Shown here: in pieces, positions 1 to 6,445 of the stretch
Layout: each line of letters opens with the position of its first letter
How positions within the stretch are numbered: position 1 is the stretch's first letter
Assembly (NCBI GenBank): GCA_021151605.1
Contig: JAGKWZ010000217.1
Location: 1 to 9,433, forward strand
DNA from: Verrucomicrobiaceae bacterium
GTDB taxonomy: Bacteria > Verrucomicrobiota > Verrucomicrobiia > Verrucomicrobiales > Verrucomicrobiaceae
Direction: 5' to 3'
DNA: 9,433 nucleotides
Notes under the pieces: generated by a model
What the model was told of the DNA's origin: nothing
Database searches by the model: none
What the model saw: only the letters and a program-made list of their open reading frames with translations
Made by a program: the position numbers and the translations under genes

Positions 1-372
1 CATCGGCACAATGAACCCGCCGATACCCGCTCCGGCCATGAGCATGAAGCCCGCATGCATCCAGATGCTGAAGATCCGCCAGCCCACCTGCGGCTTCCGA
101 GTCGTCGCGAACCCGACCAGCGAAGTCACCACCCCACCCGCACCAAACATGGCCGCCAGCCCCGCCAAGATCACCAACCCGAGCGCGAGCCCGAGGCCGA
201 TCAGGAGACAGAAGATGACGACGAAAACCAGCATGAAAGCCCATATCACAAGAGAGCCCATCGGTCCAAAAGGAGCGTCTTCGACGTAGCTGTCATCCAC
301 AGACATCGACTCATGCCCCAAGGCAGCCGAAGCCAAGATGAAGAGGATGAGCAGGCAGAAGCGTGGGGTCAT
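1..372 (-). CDS. Small membrane protein with signal peptide, partial (C-terminus beyond the left edge)
   Basis: The frame is open from an ATG at 372 to base 1 (124 codons, no stop), so the C-terminus lies outside the window. The product begins MTPRFCLLILFILASAALG, a good signal peptide with likely cleavage after AALG. About 25 polar and acidic residues follow (SMSVDDSYVEDAPFGP), then a long hydrophobic Gly/Leu/Ala-rich stretch at about residues 47-82 and another at about 105-124, suggesting two or more membrane spans. A short basic segment (TTRKPQVGWR) lies between them. The ATG is 4 nt past the stop of the 1240-377 gene, so it is probably the last visible member of the same operon. No family is recognised. 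The gene is real on signal peptide, spacing and frame; its function is unknown. Confidence 0.72.
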   Translation of the reverse strand, partial: MTPRFCLLILFILASAALGHESMSVDDSYVEDAPFGPMGSLVIWAFMLVFVVIFCLLIGLGLALGLVILAGLAAMFGAGGVVTSLVGFATTRKPQVGWRIFSIWMHAGFMLMAGAGIGGFIVPM

Positions 373-376
373 GTGA

Positions 377-1240
377 TCAAGGCTTCACCGTGGGCTGGTT
401 CTGGAGGTAACCTCGCCTTCTCGAAAGCAAAGCCTGATAGGCTTTATCGTCCAAAATTTCGGAGCTGTTATTAAGAGTGATGACCGTTCGCACAAGCCCG
501 TGCTTGGTCTGATGAGGACGGGGCTGCACCAACAAAGGCAGCCAGCCTGGGGAGTTGGGCGGCAGTTCTCCCCCGAGATAAATCCAGGGCTCGGGAATTT
601 CGTCGCCCTTCGCGATCGGCACCAGTAGCTTCGCCAACTCCCCTGGCTCAAAAATGTCCTCATCCAGATCTTCCAGGCGTTGTGCGAGTTGTCCGTTGTG
701 TTCGTTGGCATGGATCACTGCGGCCATCGCCAGTTGTCTGGCCCTGTTGAGATCCCGGCCCAGAGGTTTGCTGTAAAAATCGTCAACGATCCACTCTATC
801 CGCATCAGCCAGGCAGCCTGATGTACCACACCCGTGCCGCTCATAGCGGAGCCGAAAAGCACGATGACGATCATGGTGACAGCCAGCGTCCCGCGCCAAG
901 ACCACTGCTCTTTTCCTGAGAAAAGCCGAGAACAGAGCCAACGGGCCATCCCATGAAGGCTGACTGAGGCCAAAGCCACGGCCCCAAACCCGCTCAGGAG
1001 CATTTCAGAGGACCAGCGTACCTCGGGCAAAGTGCGCCAGAGATGGAGTGCCCAACCGAAGACCAGCCTTAATGGCACTTCTAAGACAAAAGCGAGCGGT
1101 TCAACAATCAGTAGAAGGACAATCAGAAGCAGCAGGACGGTGAACAGACGCCACATGCCACGCAAGAGCGATACCGCAGCAGTCTTGATTGCCTTCGTCC
1201 TCGGCAATGGCGGTTCCTGAGATGGGACGTCATCCGTCAT
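377..1240 (-). CDS. Membrane protein with degenerate pseudopilin-like C-terminal domain
   Basis: A 287-residue protein of unknown function. A short polar N-terminus (1-28) is followed by hydrophobic segments at about 30-56, 80-98 and 116-135, then a soluble domain from about 145. That domain runs RARQLAMAAVIHANEHNGQL (166-185), an acidic patch, PEPWIYLGGE (216-225) and RTVITLNNSSEIL (251-263). This order of helix, 'HNGxL', 'WxYLG' and a strand before the C-terminus matches the periplasmic part of type II secretion pseudopilins and the DUF1559-like proteins of Planctomycetes and Verrucomicrobia. The neighbour at 1998-1237 has the same plan and reads MSDGSVAII where this protein reads TLNNSSEIL, so this looks like the diverged paralogue. 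Its ATG overlaps the upstream stop by 4 nt (ATGA), which supports the start and suggests translational coupling. A role at the envelope is inferred from the topology only. Confidence 0.75.
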   Translation of the reverse strand: MTDDVPSQEPPLPRTKAIKTAAVSLLRGMWRLFTVLLLLIVLLLIVEPLAFVLEVPLRLVFGWALHLWRTLPEVRWSSEMLLSGFGAVALASVSLHGMARWLCSRLFSGKEQWSWRGTLAVTMIVIVLFGSAMSGTGVVHQAAWLMRIEWIVDDFYSKPLGRDLNRARQLAMAAVIHANEHNGQLAQRLEDLDEDIFEPGELAKLLVPIAKGDEIPEPWIYLGGELPPNSPGWLPLLVQPRPHQTKHGLVRTVITLNNSSEILDDKAYQALLSRRRGYLQNQPTVKP

Positions 1241-1998
1241 GGCTTTTTGGATTGGAGAGTTGCCACCACACGCTTTTGGAGTTCGTAGGCGCTGATGATG
1301 GCCACACTGCCATCACTCATCAAAACGGCGCGGCGTGGCCCAAAGGACTCCGGCTCATAGGCCACCACGCGGCTGCCTTTTCCCGCCTCTGCTCCGGGCA
1401 CATAAGCGAGAGGATCTCCCTCGGGGTGGATACCCTTCCAGATCGTGGCTGGGATGTCAGGCACCTCGCGATGAGCGGGCAGCTTTCCGTCGTGTTCGCG
1501 GGCATACTTCCAGAGAGAATCACGCAGGTTTTCCAAGGCAGAAAGTCGCGCTGATTCGAGCCACGGCTTCGGATCACGCTCCGGCGTGGCTAGCTGGTAG
1601 GTAGCACCGTTTTTCACCCAGGCTCCAGGCGTCATGAGTTCGCGAGCGCCGGAAATCATGGTGAGGACGACGTAGAGAAAGAGGCTCGAGACGAGCAGCA
1701 GACCCAGCGCATGTTTGTAGCGCAGCGGCGGGAGACGAGGAAAGTCAGCCGCCAGGAGATTCCAGGCCGATTTTAGCAGCAACGCGCAAAGCAGAAAGCC
1801 CACGAGGAAGAACGAGATCACATCCAGCCGGGCACCAGCGGCCTCTGTCAGCGAGATGCTCGGCATCCCAGCCTGCGTCACGCCCGGCATCAGCACGGCG
1901 ATAGTAAGGAGGGCGTTCCACCCGTGATTTCTTCGGCACATGATTGGAGGGTAACAAGGTTCCCCCAGTGACGGCAAGTTTGTTGAGCGTGAGGTCAT
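1237..1998 (-). CDS. Membrane protein with pseudopilin-like C-terminal domain (DG motif)
   Basis: A 253-residue protein. The N-terminus has a hydrophobic stretch ending MPGVTQAG (about 27-44) that looks like a signal peptide. Membrane segments follow at about 59-80 and 97-116. The C-terminal soluble domain starts near 145: a helix LSALENLRDSLWKYAREHDG (152-171), a loop ending in PLAYVPG (196-202), RVVAYEPESFG (210-220) and VLMSDGSVAII (225-235). The SDG turn resembles the 'DG' signature of DUF1559/pseudopilin-like proteins. The start at 1998 is chosen because it overlaps the stop of the hydroxylase gene (ATGA) and a GAAAGGA sequence lies just upstream. A later ATG at 1941 would give a shorter, cleaner signal peptide but has no visible ribosome site. 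It is a paralogue of the next gene downstream (1240-377). Substrate and partners are unknown. Confidence 0.77.
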   Translation of the reverse strand: MTSRSTNLPSLGEPCYPPIMCRRNHGWNALLTIAVLMPGVTQAGMPSISLTEAAGARLDVISFFLVGFLLCALLLKSAWNLLAADFPRLPPLRYKHALGLLLVSSLFLYVVLTMISGARELMTPGAWVKNGATYQLATPERDPKPWLESARLSALENLRDSLWKYAREHDGKLPAHREVPDIPATIWKGIHPEGDPLAYVPGAEAGKGSRVVAYEPESFGPRRAVLMSDGSVAIISAYELQKRVVATLQSKKP

Positions 1999-2789
1999 GG
2001 TTGCTCATCCTTTCTTCTCTTCCGAAAGGGCTGCCATAGATGACCTAGATAGGTCTTTGCGCTTGGTTCCTGGATGCCGAAAGCCTCCGGCTCCACTCCG
2101 GGATGGCGGTAGGTGCCAAAGAGGAGATCCATGAGAGGCGAGAGGTTGGCGTAGTTCCCGGCGTCGCGTGCCCGATCATGATGCCAGTGATGCAGCTCTG
2201 GAGCACCGATAATCATACGCAGCGGTCCGAGCGGCAGCTTCACGTTCGAGTGGATGTAGATGGCCCACACGCCACGAAAGGCGATGAAGCCCGCGAGTGT
2301 CTCCAGCGGAAAGCCGAGCACGAAGGCTGGCAGGTTTATCAGCCCGACCGTGTAAATGGTGTCCAGTGGATGCTCGCGATGCGCCGCCAGCCAGTCGAGA
2401 TGCTCGGAGCTGTGATGGATGGAGTGAAAGCGCCAGAGAAAGCGCCAGAGAAAGCTCACACGGTGCTGAAGTCGATGCCCCCAGTAGATGAGGAAGTCAC
2501 TCAGCAGCACGACTTCCACGGCCTGAAGCCACCAAGGCTGGACGGCTACCGCAGCGCGGAAATCGGCAGGCATGAGGCCGTCCAGCCATCCCCGGAAAAC
2601 GGCCAGCGCTGCAAAGACCAGACTGCTCCACAGAAGATACTGCCCGAGAAAGAAGCATAGATCCGTCCACCAAGCCGGACGCAGAAAGCCCTGTTCACGA
2701 GCCCGAAACACGCGCTCCAAAGGCACAAAGAGCACCACGAGGAAGAGAAAGCTCAACCCCGCAGCACCTAGCATTCCGGAGACAATCAT
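1995..2789 (-). CDS. Sterol desaturase / fatty acid hydroxylase superfamily membrane protein
   Basis: A 264-residue di-iron membrane oxygenase of the fatty acid hydroxylase superfamily (PF04116 type), which oxidises C-H bonds of sterols, carotenoids or acyl chains. Visible iron-ligand motifs are H105-x3-H109 (HRLQH), H122-x2-HH126 (HSIHH) and HHWHH at 200-204; H137/H140 (HREH) and H180 are further conserved histidines. Hydrophobic segments lie at about 3-23, 45-66, 87-104 and 148-170. The C-terminal LSPLMDLLFGTYRHP (216-230) is typical of the family. An oddity is a duplicated FLWR (113-120) between the first two histidine boxes, encoded by a 12-bp tandem repeat. The start has no obvious Shine-Dalgarno; M6 is an alternative. 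The ATGA overlap with the next gene suggests coupled translation. The family is secure; the substrate cannot be told from sequence. Confidence 0.92.
   Translation of the reverse strand: MIVSGMLGAAGLSFLFLVVLFVPLERVFRAREQGFLRPAWWTDLCFFLGQYLLWSSLVFAALAVFRGWLDGLMPADFRAAVAVQPWWLQAVEVVLLSDFLIYWGHRLQHRVSFLWRFLWRFHSIHHSSEHLDWLAAHREHPLDTIYTVGLINLPAFVLGFPLETLAGFIAFRGVWAIYIHSNVKLPLGPLRMIIGAPELHHWHHDRARDAGNYANLSPLMDLLFGTYRHPGVEPEAFGIQEPSAKTYLGHLWQPFRKRRKDEQP
2426..2454. repeat. 12-bp in-frame tandem repeat in the hydroxylase gene
   Basis: The unit GAAAGCGCCAGA occurs at 2426-2437 and again, identically, at 2438-2449, followed by the partial copy GAAAG. On the coding (minus) strand it encodes FLWR-FLWR immediately before the second histidine box. 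The repeat is exact, which suggests a recent slippage duplication or strong codon constraint. Confidence 0.9.
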
Positions 2790-2819
2790 GATTTCGTGAA
2801 GTCAGAGGTGTGGAAGATC

Positions 2820-3602
2820 TCAGCGCTCGATGTGCTGAAGGGAATAGGGGCTAAAGATTCGCCCTGACTTACTGCTATCAAACATTTGAGGTGAGGTGAG
2901 AAGGGACGGCTCGATCAAGTTCTGAATCATCGGCGACACGGGCTTCGAGAGCTTTTCCAAATCCCCCTGGGTCAGGCCAGCTTCAGTTCTCGTCAGGGGA
3001 CCGCTGGCCGAAGGCTCCGCTTTTCGGGGCTTGAGGTCAAAGAGCCACTGCCAAGCGCTGACAGTATAGCTCGGTTTGATGACAGCCGACTTTGAACTCG
3101 CGATAAAGGGCGCAAATTGGTGGGACATCAGCCGACGCGTTGCAGCATAGACAGGGTTGATGGTTTCTGCTTTTTCGTCAGTAAGGTTCAGCGTGTCCGG
3201 GGCTGACGGAGGGTTGATCAAGAAGCTCTGGAAAACCGTGCCCGACTTGCTGCCGGCCATCAGGGCAGAGGTATGAAAAACCGGGGTTCTGCTGATTAAA
3301 CTCGAGATCGTTTGTCCGGTGATGTTCGCCAAAGGCTTCGGCCTCAGCGGGACTGGGCTGCTGTCTGGCTGCCAAGAATGTGACTCGGAGAGGGTGAGTC
3401 CTGAGGTCGGTTGAAAGTTACTTGTGGGCTTTTTCTCGGCCTGCGTCACCTGCTGAAGCAGCAGGGCTTTCACCTCGGCCAGCTCTTCTCTCATGACATC
3501 TGCCTCGTGCTGAGTGTGCTTGACATAAGTGGCGAGGATGCCGAGCGCGATAAGCAGGACGACACCTCTAAAGAGGGACTTCAAAATCGAAGGCTTTTCC
3601 AT
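2820..3602 (-). CDS. Single-span Ser/Pro-rich membrane-anchored protein, unknown function
   Basis: A 260-residue protein with no family recognised. The N-terminus is short and basic (MEKPSILKSLFRG), followed by one transmembrane segment at about 11-27 and a charged heptad-like helix (about 30-57, rich in E, K, L and Q) that may form a coiled coil. The remainder is Ser/Pro/Thr-rich and low in predicted structure, presumably outside the cytoplasmic membrane. Three places carry a similar short pattern with SKS(G/A): AGSKSGTVFQSF (116-127), ASSKSAVIKPSY (168-179) and DSSKSGRIFSPY (242-253). The gene lies 30 nt before the hydroxylase gene and 80 nt after the stop of the 4543-3683 gene, so it probably belongs to the same transcription unit. 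No clear ribosome site precedes the ATG. An envelope scaffold or secreted-tail role would be a guess. Confidence 0.7.
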   Translation of the reverse strand: MEKPSILKSLFRGVVLLIALGILATYVKHTQHEADVMREELAEVKALLLQQVTQAEKKPTSNFQPTSGLTLSESHSWQPDSSPVPLRPKPLANITGQTISSLISRTPVFHTSALMAGSKSGTVFQSFLINPPSAPDTLNLTDEKAETINPVYAATRRLMSHQFAPFIASSKSAVIKPSYTVSAWQWLFDLKPRKAEPSASGPLTRTEAGLTQGDLEKLSKPVSPMIQNLIEPSLLTSPQMFDSSKSGRIFSPYSLQHIER

Positions 3603-3611
3603 GGGTGTGAG

Positions 3612-3639
3612 ACTATCAGAACACGGCCAAGTGCGTCCA
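3612..3639 (-). promoter_or_regulatory. Weak candidate promoter before the single-span protein gene
   Basis: On the minus strand TGGACG (3639-3634) and GATAGT (3617-3612) are separated by 16 nt, each matching four of six sigma-70 consensus positions. It sits in the only sizeable gap (80 nt) of the left gene block. In GC-rich DNA such matches arise easily by chance, so this marks a place to look for internal initiation and nothing firmer. Confidence 0.15.
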
Positions 3640-3682
3640 TACGAAATCCATTTGTGCAGCGCGTGCCGTATCCGGGAGGTGA

Positions 3683-4543
3683 TCAGGGCTTCGTTTTTGC
3701 ACCCGACTTTTCAGCAACAGGCTTCAAGGCGAGTTCGATCCTGCCTTCGTGCCCTGGCTGGATGACGACCTCAGCAGGCTCGTAGCCATTAGAACCAAAA
3801 CGGAGCATCAGCGGCTCGGCGATGGCGGTCTTGATGGAGACGAAGGCCGCTTGATGCCTGTCGATCATGGTCGAACCAGAGAATGCTTGGTGCCTTTTGC
3901 GAAACCAGTCATCCAAGCCTGAGGGAGCCGACTTACTGGATAGCATTTGGATATTGCCGAGAGGTTGTTGATTGGCGAAGTCACGCACAAACATCTGCGT
4001 GATGGTTGGCTTCATCTCTTGGGCATATTTCTTTTCATTGTAGTTCCTAAATTGCCAATGAGCGGAGCTCAAGGAGAAGACCAAAGTGAGGGATGTCAGC
4101 ACATGCGGATGAATTTTGGCGGTAGTGGACTTGAAATAGCGATCACAGACCGAGCTTCTCAATCCGATCCACGCCACCGAACAAACAGCTCCAAAGGCTA
4201 GCATGAAAAGGGCTTCGCCTTGATGCTTGGACGCGCGAATGGCTCTTTCATCAACTTCAAAGTTCATGAAGCCCAGGGAGCCTGACACCAATGGGATGAG
4301 GGCCACAACAGCCAAGTAGTGCAGTGCATCACGCCGGTTTCTCGTCTTCGGCTCGAGCAACGAGTGCCAGAGCAAAGCAGCAAAGACACAACTCCAAAAT
4401 ACGCCATCGCTGTCGCCGTGGCCAAGCCATGGCGAATAGAAGAATCTGGCCAGAGTTTCTCCTAACAAGCTACTCATTATCACAACCACCAGCCATACCG
4501 GCCAAGGAATGGTGTCGTTTGTTGGCTGCTCTTCGTTTTGCAT
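3683..4543 (-). CDS. Five-helix membrane protein with soluble C-terminal domain, possibly PEGA-like
   Basis: A 286-residue protein of no recognised family. Hydrophobic segments lie at about 14-34, 47-63, 75-93, 109-128 and 147-162, and the soluble C-terminal part covers about 165-286. Near the end, LRFGSNGYEPAEVVI (247-261), followed by QPGHEGRIELALKP, recalls the GY..(A)xVxVxxGxxxxixxxLxP pattern of PEGA and related carboxypeptidase-regulatory-like folds, but this is tentative. QMLSSKSAPSG (199-209) faintly resembles the SKS motif of the next gene's product. The ATG lies 12 nt past the stop of the histidine kinase gene with only GAAGAT upstream, so expression may depend on read-through from the kinase gene. 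No enzymatic motif is visible. It could be a membrane partner of the kinase, but nothing beyond position supports that. Confidence 0.72.
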   Translation of the reverse strand: MQNEEQPTNDTIPWPVWLVVVIMSSLLGETLARFFYSPWLGHGDSDGVFWSCVFAALLWHSLLEPKTRNRRDALHYLAVVALIPLVSGSLGFMNFEVDERAIRASKHQGEALFMLAFGAVCSVAWIGLRSSVCDRYFKSTTAKIHPHVLTSLTLVFSLSSAHWQFRNYNEKKYAQEMKPTITQMFVRDFANQQPLGNIQMLSSKSAPSGLDDWFRKRHQAFSGSTMIDRHQAAFVSIKTAIAEPLMLRFGSNGYEPAEVVIQPGHEGRIELALKPVAEKSGAKTKP

Positions 4544-4555
4544 ATCTTCGCCGAG

Positions 4556-5704
4556 CTATCCGTCATCCTCCCCTTCCCCCAGCAGCCTCACCTTCCGCTC
4601 CACCAGCGGCAGCCAGATGCTCACTCTCGTGCCTTGGCCGACTCGGGACTCGATGTCGATCTCTCCGCCGTGCTCGCGGATGATGCGGCGGACGATGAGG
4701 AGGCCGAGGCCGGTGCCGGTGGGGCGGGTGGTGGAGAAGGGCTGGAAGAGTTTGCCCATCTGCTCGGCAGAGATGCCTTTGCCGGTGTCTTCAAAGCTGA
4801 GCCGCACCTCGAAGTCAGTGTAGCTGCCGCTGATGGTCAGCGTGCCGCCTTTCGGCATGGCTTGGGAGGCGTTGCGGATGAGGTTGTAGATGGCCTGCTT
4901 CATCTGGTCGGCATCCAGCGGCATGGCGGGCATGTCTGGGCGGAGGTCGAGCTTCACTTTGACCTTCGCTTGATCCAGCTCGGGCTTCAGGAAGCGCACG
5001 CTCTCCTGCACGAGATCGGCGATCTGGCTGCGCTGGAGCTGCGGCTTCGAGGGGCGGATAGCGGCGAGGAACTGGCTGATGATCGTGTCCATCCGCTTGA
5101 TCTCGCCCGTGGCGATGTCGAGGTGCTCTCGCAGTGAGTCGCCAGACTTGCCCATCTTTTTCAAACGACGCTCCAGGAGTTGAAGGTGGATCGTCAGCGA
5201 GTTCAGCGGATTCCCCAGCTCATGCGCCACGCCGGCGGCGAGCAGGGTGAAGGCGTTCAAGCGCTCGCTTTCGAGCTGCTGCTCGGTACGCTTCCGCGTC
5301 TCGGTGACATCGCGGATGAGCATGACGAAGCCGAGCGGCTGCTCTTCATCGATGCTCGTGATGTAGAAGTTCAGGTAACGGTTCTCGGGGTAAAAGACCT
5401 CCAGATCACGACTCACCACCGCTCCTGGTTTCAGCAGTTCATTCCAATCCAGCCCGCGCATCCCTTGCTGGAGCTTTTGCCCGATGACCTGCTCCGCCTG
5501 GAGGCCGAAGAAGGTGCAGGCGGCCTGATTCACATAGGTCACCGCGCCTTCCGGCCCTAGCAGGATGACGCCTTCCTGGAGTGTCTGGAAGACCTTCTCG
5601 AGGAAGCCTTTCTCCTTCATGAGTTCGAGCACGACGCTCTGCACCTCGCCTGGCTCCAGGCGGTCCATGCGTTTCAGCAGTTTGTCGATGAAGGCGGATC
5701 TCAT
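4556..5704 (-). CDS. PAS-domain sensor histidine kinase, NtrB-like, soluble
   Basis: A 382-residue two-component sensor kinase that should autophosphorylate on His and pass the phosphate to a response regulator. A PAS domain spans about 36-132 (GVILLGPEGAVTYVNQAA, then LGFVMLIRDVTE). The dimerisation/phosphoacceptor helix has the H-box HELGNPL with H161. The ATPase domain shows the N-box NLIRNASQAM (N274, N278), G1 DTGKG (306-310), an F-box-like FQPFSTT and G2 GTGLGL (330-335). No membrane span or signal peptide is seen, so the signal is probably cytoplasmic. The frame stays open upstream to 6211, but that part is antisense to pgsA and reads as charged nonsense; the ATG at 5704 gives a normal N-terminus (MRSAFIDKLLKRMDRL). 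M13 (codon starting at 5668) is an alternative. There is no clear Shine-Dalgarno. No response regulator gene is in the window. The family call is secure; the signal and target are unknown. Confidence 0.93.
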   Translation of the reverse strand: MRSAFIDKLLKRMDRLEPGEVQSVVLELMKEKGFLEKVFQTLQEGVILLGPEGAVTYVNQAACTFFGLQAEQVIGQKLQQGMRGLDWNELLKPGAVVSRDLEVFYPENRYLNFYITSIDEEQPLGFVMLIRDVTETRKRTEQQLESERLNAFTLLAAGVAHELGNPLNSLTIHLQLLERRLKKMGKSGDSLREHLDIATGEIKRMDTIISQFLAAIRPSKPQLQRSQIADLVQESVRFLKPELDQAKVKVKLDLRPDMPAMPLDADQMKQAIYNLIRNASQAMPKGGTLTISGSYTDFEVRLSFEDTGKGISAEQMGKLFQPFSTTRPTGTGLGLLIVRRIIREHGGEIDIESRVGQGTRVSIWLPLVERKVRLLGEGEDDG

Positions 5705-5815
5705 GCGTTGGCTGGCGTGATTCAGTCGCAGGACGGGCGGAGTGTCAAACCGGGACGCGAGGTGCGGCAGAACTGGGCATTTCTTTTCCCGTGATTCACG
5801 CGTAATGGGGGAGCT
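5705..5815. promoter_or_regulatory. Divergent intergenic region between kinase gene and pgsA
   Basis: These 111 nt must hold the start signals of both diverging genes. I see no convincing -35/-10 pair. CGTGATTCA occurs twice in the same orientation, at 5716-5724 and 5790-5798. The second copy is part of a perfect odd-length palindrome CGTGA-T-TCACG (5790-5800), which could be an operator half-set, though one short palindrome is weak evidence. Confidence 0.4.
5807..5813 (+). promoter_or_regulatory. Ribosome binding site of pgsA
   Basis: GGGGGAG lies only 2 nt before the GTG at 5816. The spacing is shorter than usual, but no other in-frame start gives the conserved N-terminus, so the purine run decides the start. 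Confidence 0.5.
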
Positions 5816-6376
5816 GTGACCTTTGCCACCCAGATCACGATCTTCCGCATCCTGCTCATCCCGGTCTTCATCGGGCTGGCCGTTTACTACGGGCAGAGCG
5901 TGGCGGCGGGCATGGCGAATGAATCGCTGCGCTGGTGGACGATCACGGTTTTCTTCACCGCCGCCATCAGTGATGCGGTGGATGGCTACATCGCGCGGCA
6001 TTTCAATCAGGCGAGCAAGCTGGGAGCCATCCTCGATCCGCTGGCGGACAAGCTCATGCTGCTCTCGGCCATCGTGACGCTGAGCTTCACGGGCTGGCGT
6101 CAGCACTTTCCACTCTGGTTCCCCACGCTGGTCATCTTCCGAGATCTGGCGAGCATTGGCGCGGCTTTCCTGATCGATCACCTCGTGGGCAAGTGCGAGA
6201 TCAAGCCGCACTGGACAGGCAAGGTGGCGACGTTTCTCCAGTTCGCGGCCATCCTCTGGCTCATGCTGGATTTCCCCTGGCTGATCTGGCCCACCGTGGC
6301 CGCAGGTGCCTTCACCATCATCTCAGGCTCGCTGAATCTGGCCGACGGCGTGCGGCAGGTGAAGCAAGCGGAGTAG
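5816..6376 (+). CDS. pgsA: CDP-diacylglycerol--glycerol-3-phosphate 3-phosphatidyltransferase (phosphatidylglycerophosphate synthase)
   Basis: An inner-membrane enzyme of acidic phospholipid synthesis, expected to join CDP-diacylglycerol with glycerol-3-phosphate to give phosphatidylglycerophosphate and CMP. The 186-residue length is normal for the family. The CDP-alcohol phosphatidyltransferase signature DGxxAR(x8)GxxxDxxxD is complete: D56-G57, A60-R61, G70, D74 and D78, preceded by D53 (DAVDGYIARHFNQASKLG, then AILDPLADKL). The start FATQITIFRILLIPVF matches the usual PgsA N-terminus, and hydrophobic segments continue to about 173. Translation begins at GTG 5816. The spacing of DGYIAR and LGAILDPLADK is typical of PgsA; another CDP-alcohol transferase such as a phosphatidylserine synthase is less likely but not excluded. 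The gene stands alone on its strand, with 69 nt before the next start. Confidence 0.87.
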   Translation: MTFATQITIFRILLIPVFIGLAVYYGQSVAAGMANESLRWWTITVFFTAAISDAVDGYIARHFNQASKLGAILDPLADKLMLLSAIVTLSFTGWRQHFPLWFPTLVIFRDLASIGAAFLIDHLVGKCEIKPHWTGKVATFLQFAAILWLMLDFPWLIWPTVAAGAFTIISGSLNLADGVRQVKQAE

Positions 6377-6438
6377 TCTGCTCTCTGGCTCGGCCCCGGC
6401 GCGGCCCATTTGTCACAGTTTCAGGCATTCAGGGTACC

Positions 6439-6444
6439 GAGAGG
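6439..6444 (+). promoter_or_regulatory. Purine run before the charged repeat protein start
   Basis: GAGAGG ends 1 nt before the ATG at 6446, too close for a standard Shine-Dalgarno; AGGG at 6431-6434 lies about 11 nt upstream. The same frame is open from a TTG at 6410, which would add 12 residues but has no ribosome site. The ATG is preferred, with moderate certainty. Confidence 0.3.
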
Positions 6445-6445
6445 T

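Noticed and set aside
2103..2660. 185-codon plus-strand open frame
   Set aside because: It is antisense to the hydroxylase histidine-box region; there is no start context and no recognisable protein.
4538..5137. 199-codon plus-strand open frame
   Set aside because: It lies opposite the kinase's catalytic domain and reads as a His/Ala/Glu-rich antisense shadow caused by high GC at third positions.
5705..6211. Upstream in-frame extension of the kinase reading frame by 169 codons
   Set aside because: It runs antisense through the conserved part of pgsA, the translation is Arg/Asp/Glu-rich without domain features, and the PAS-kinase is complete from 5704.
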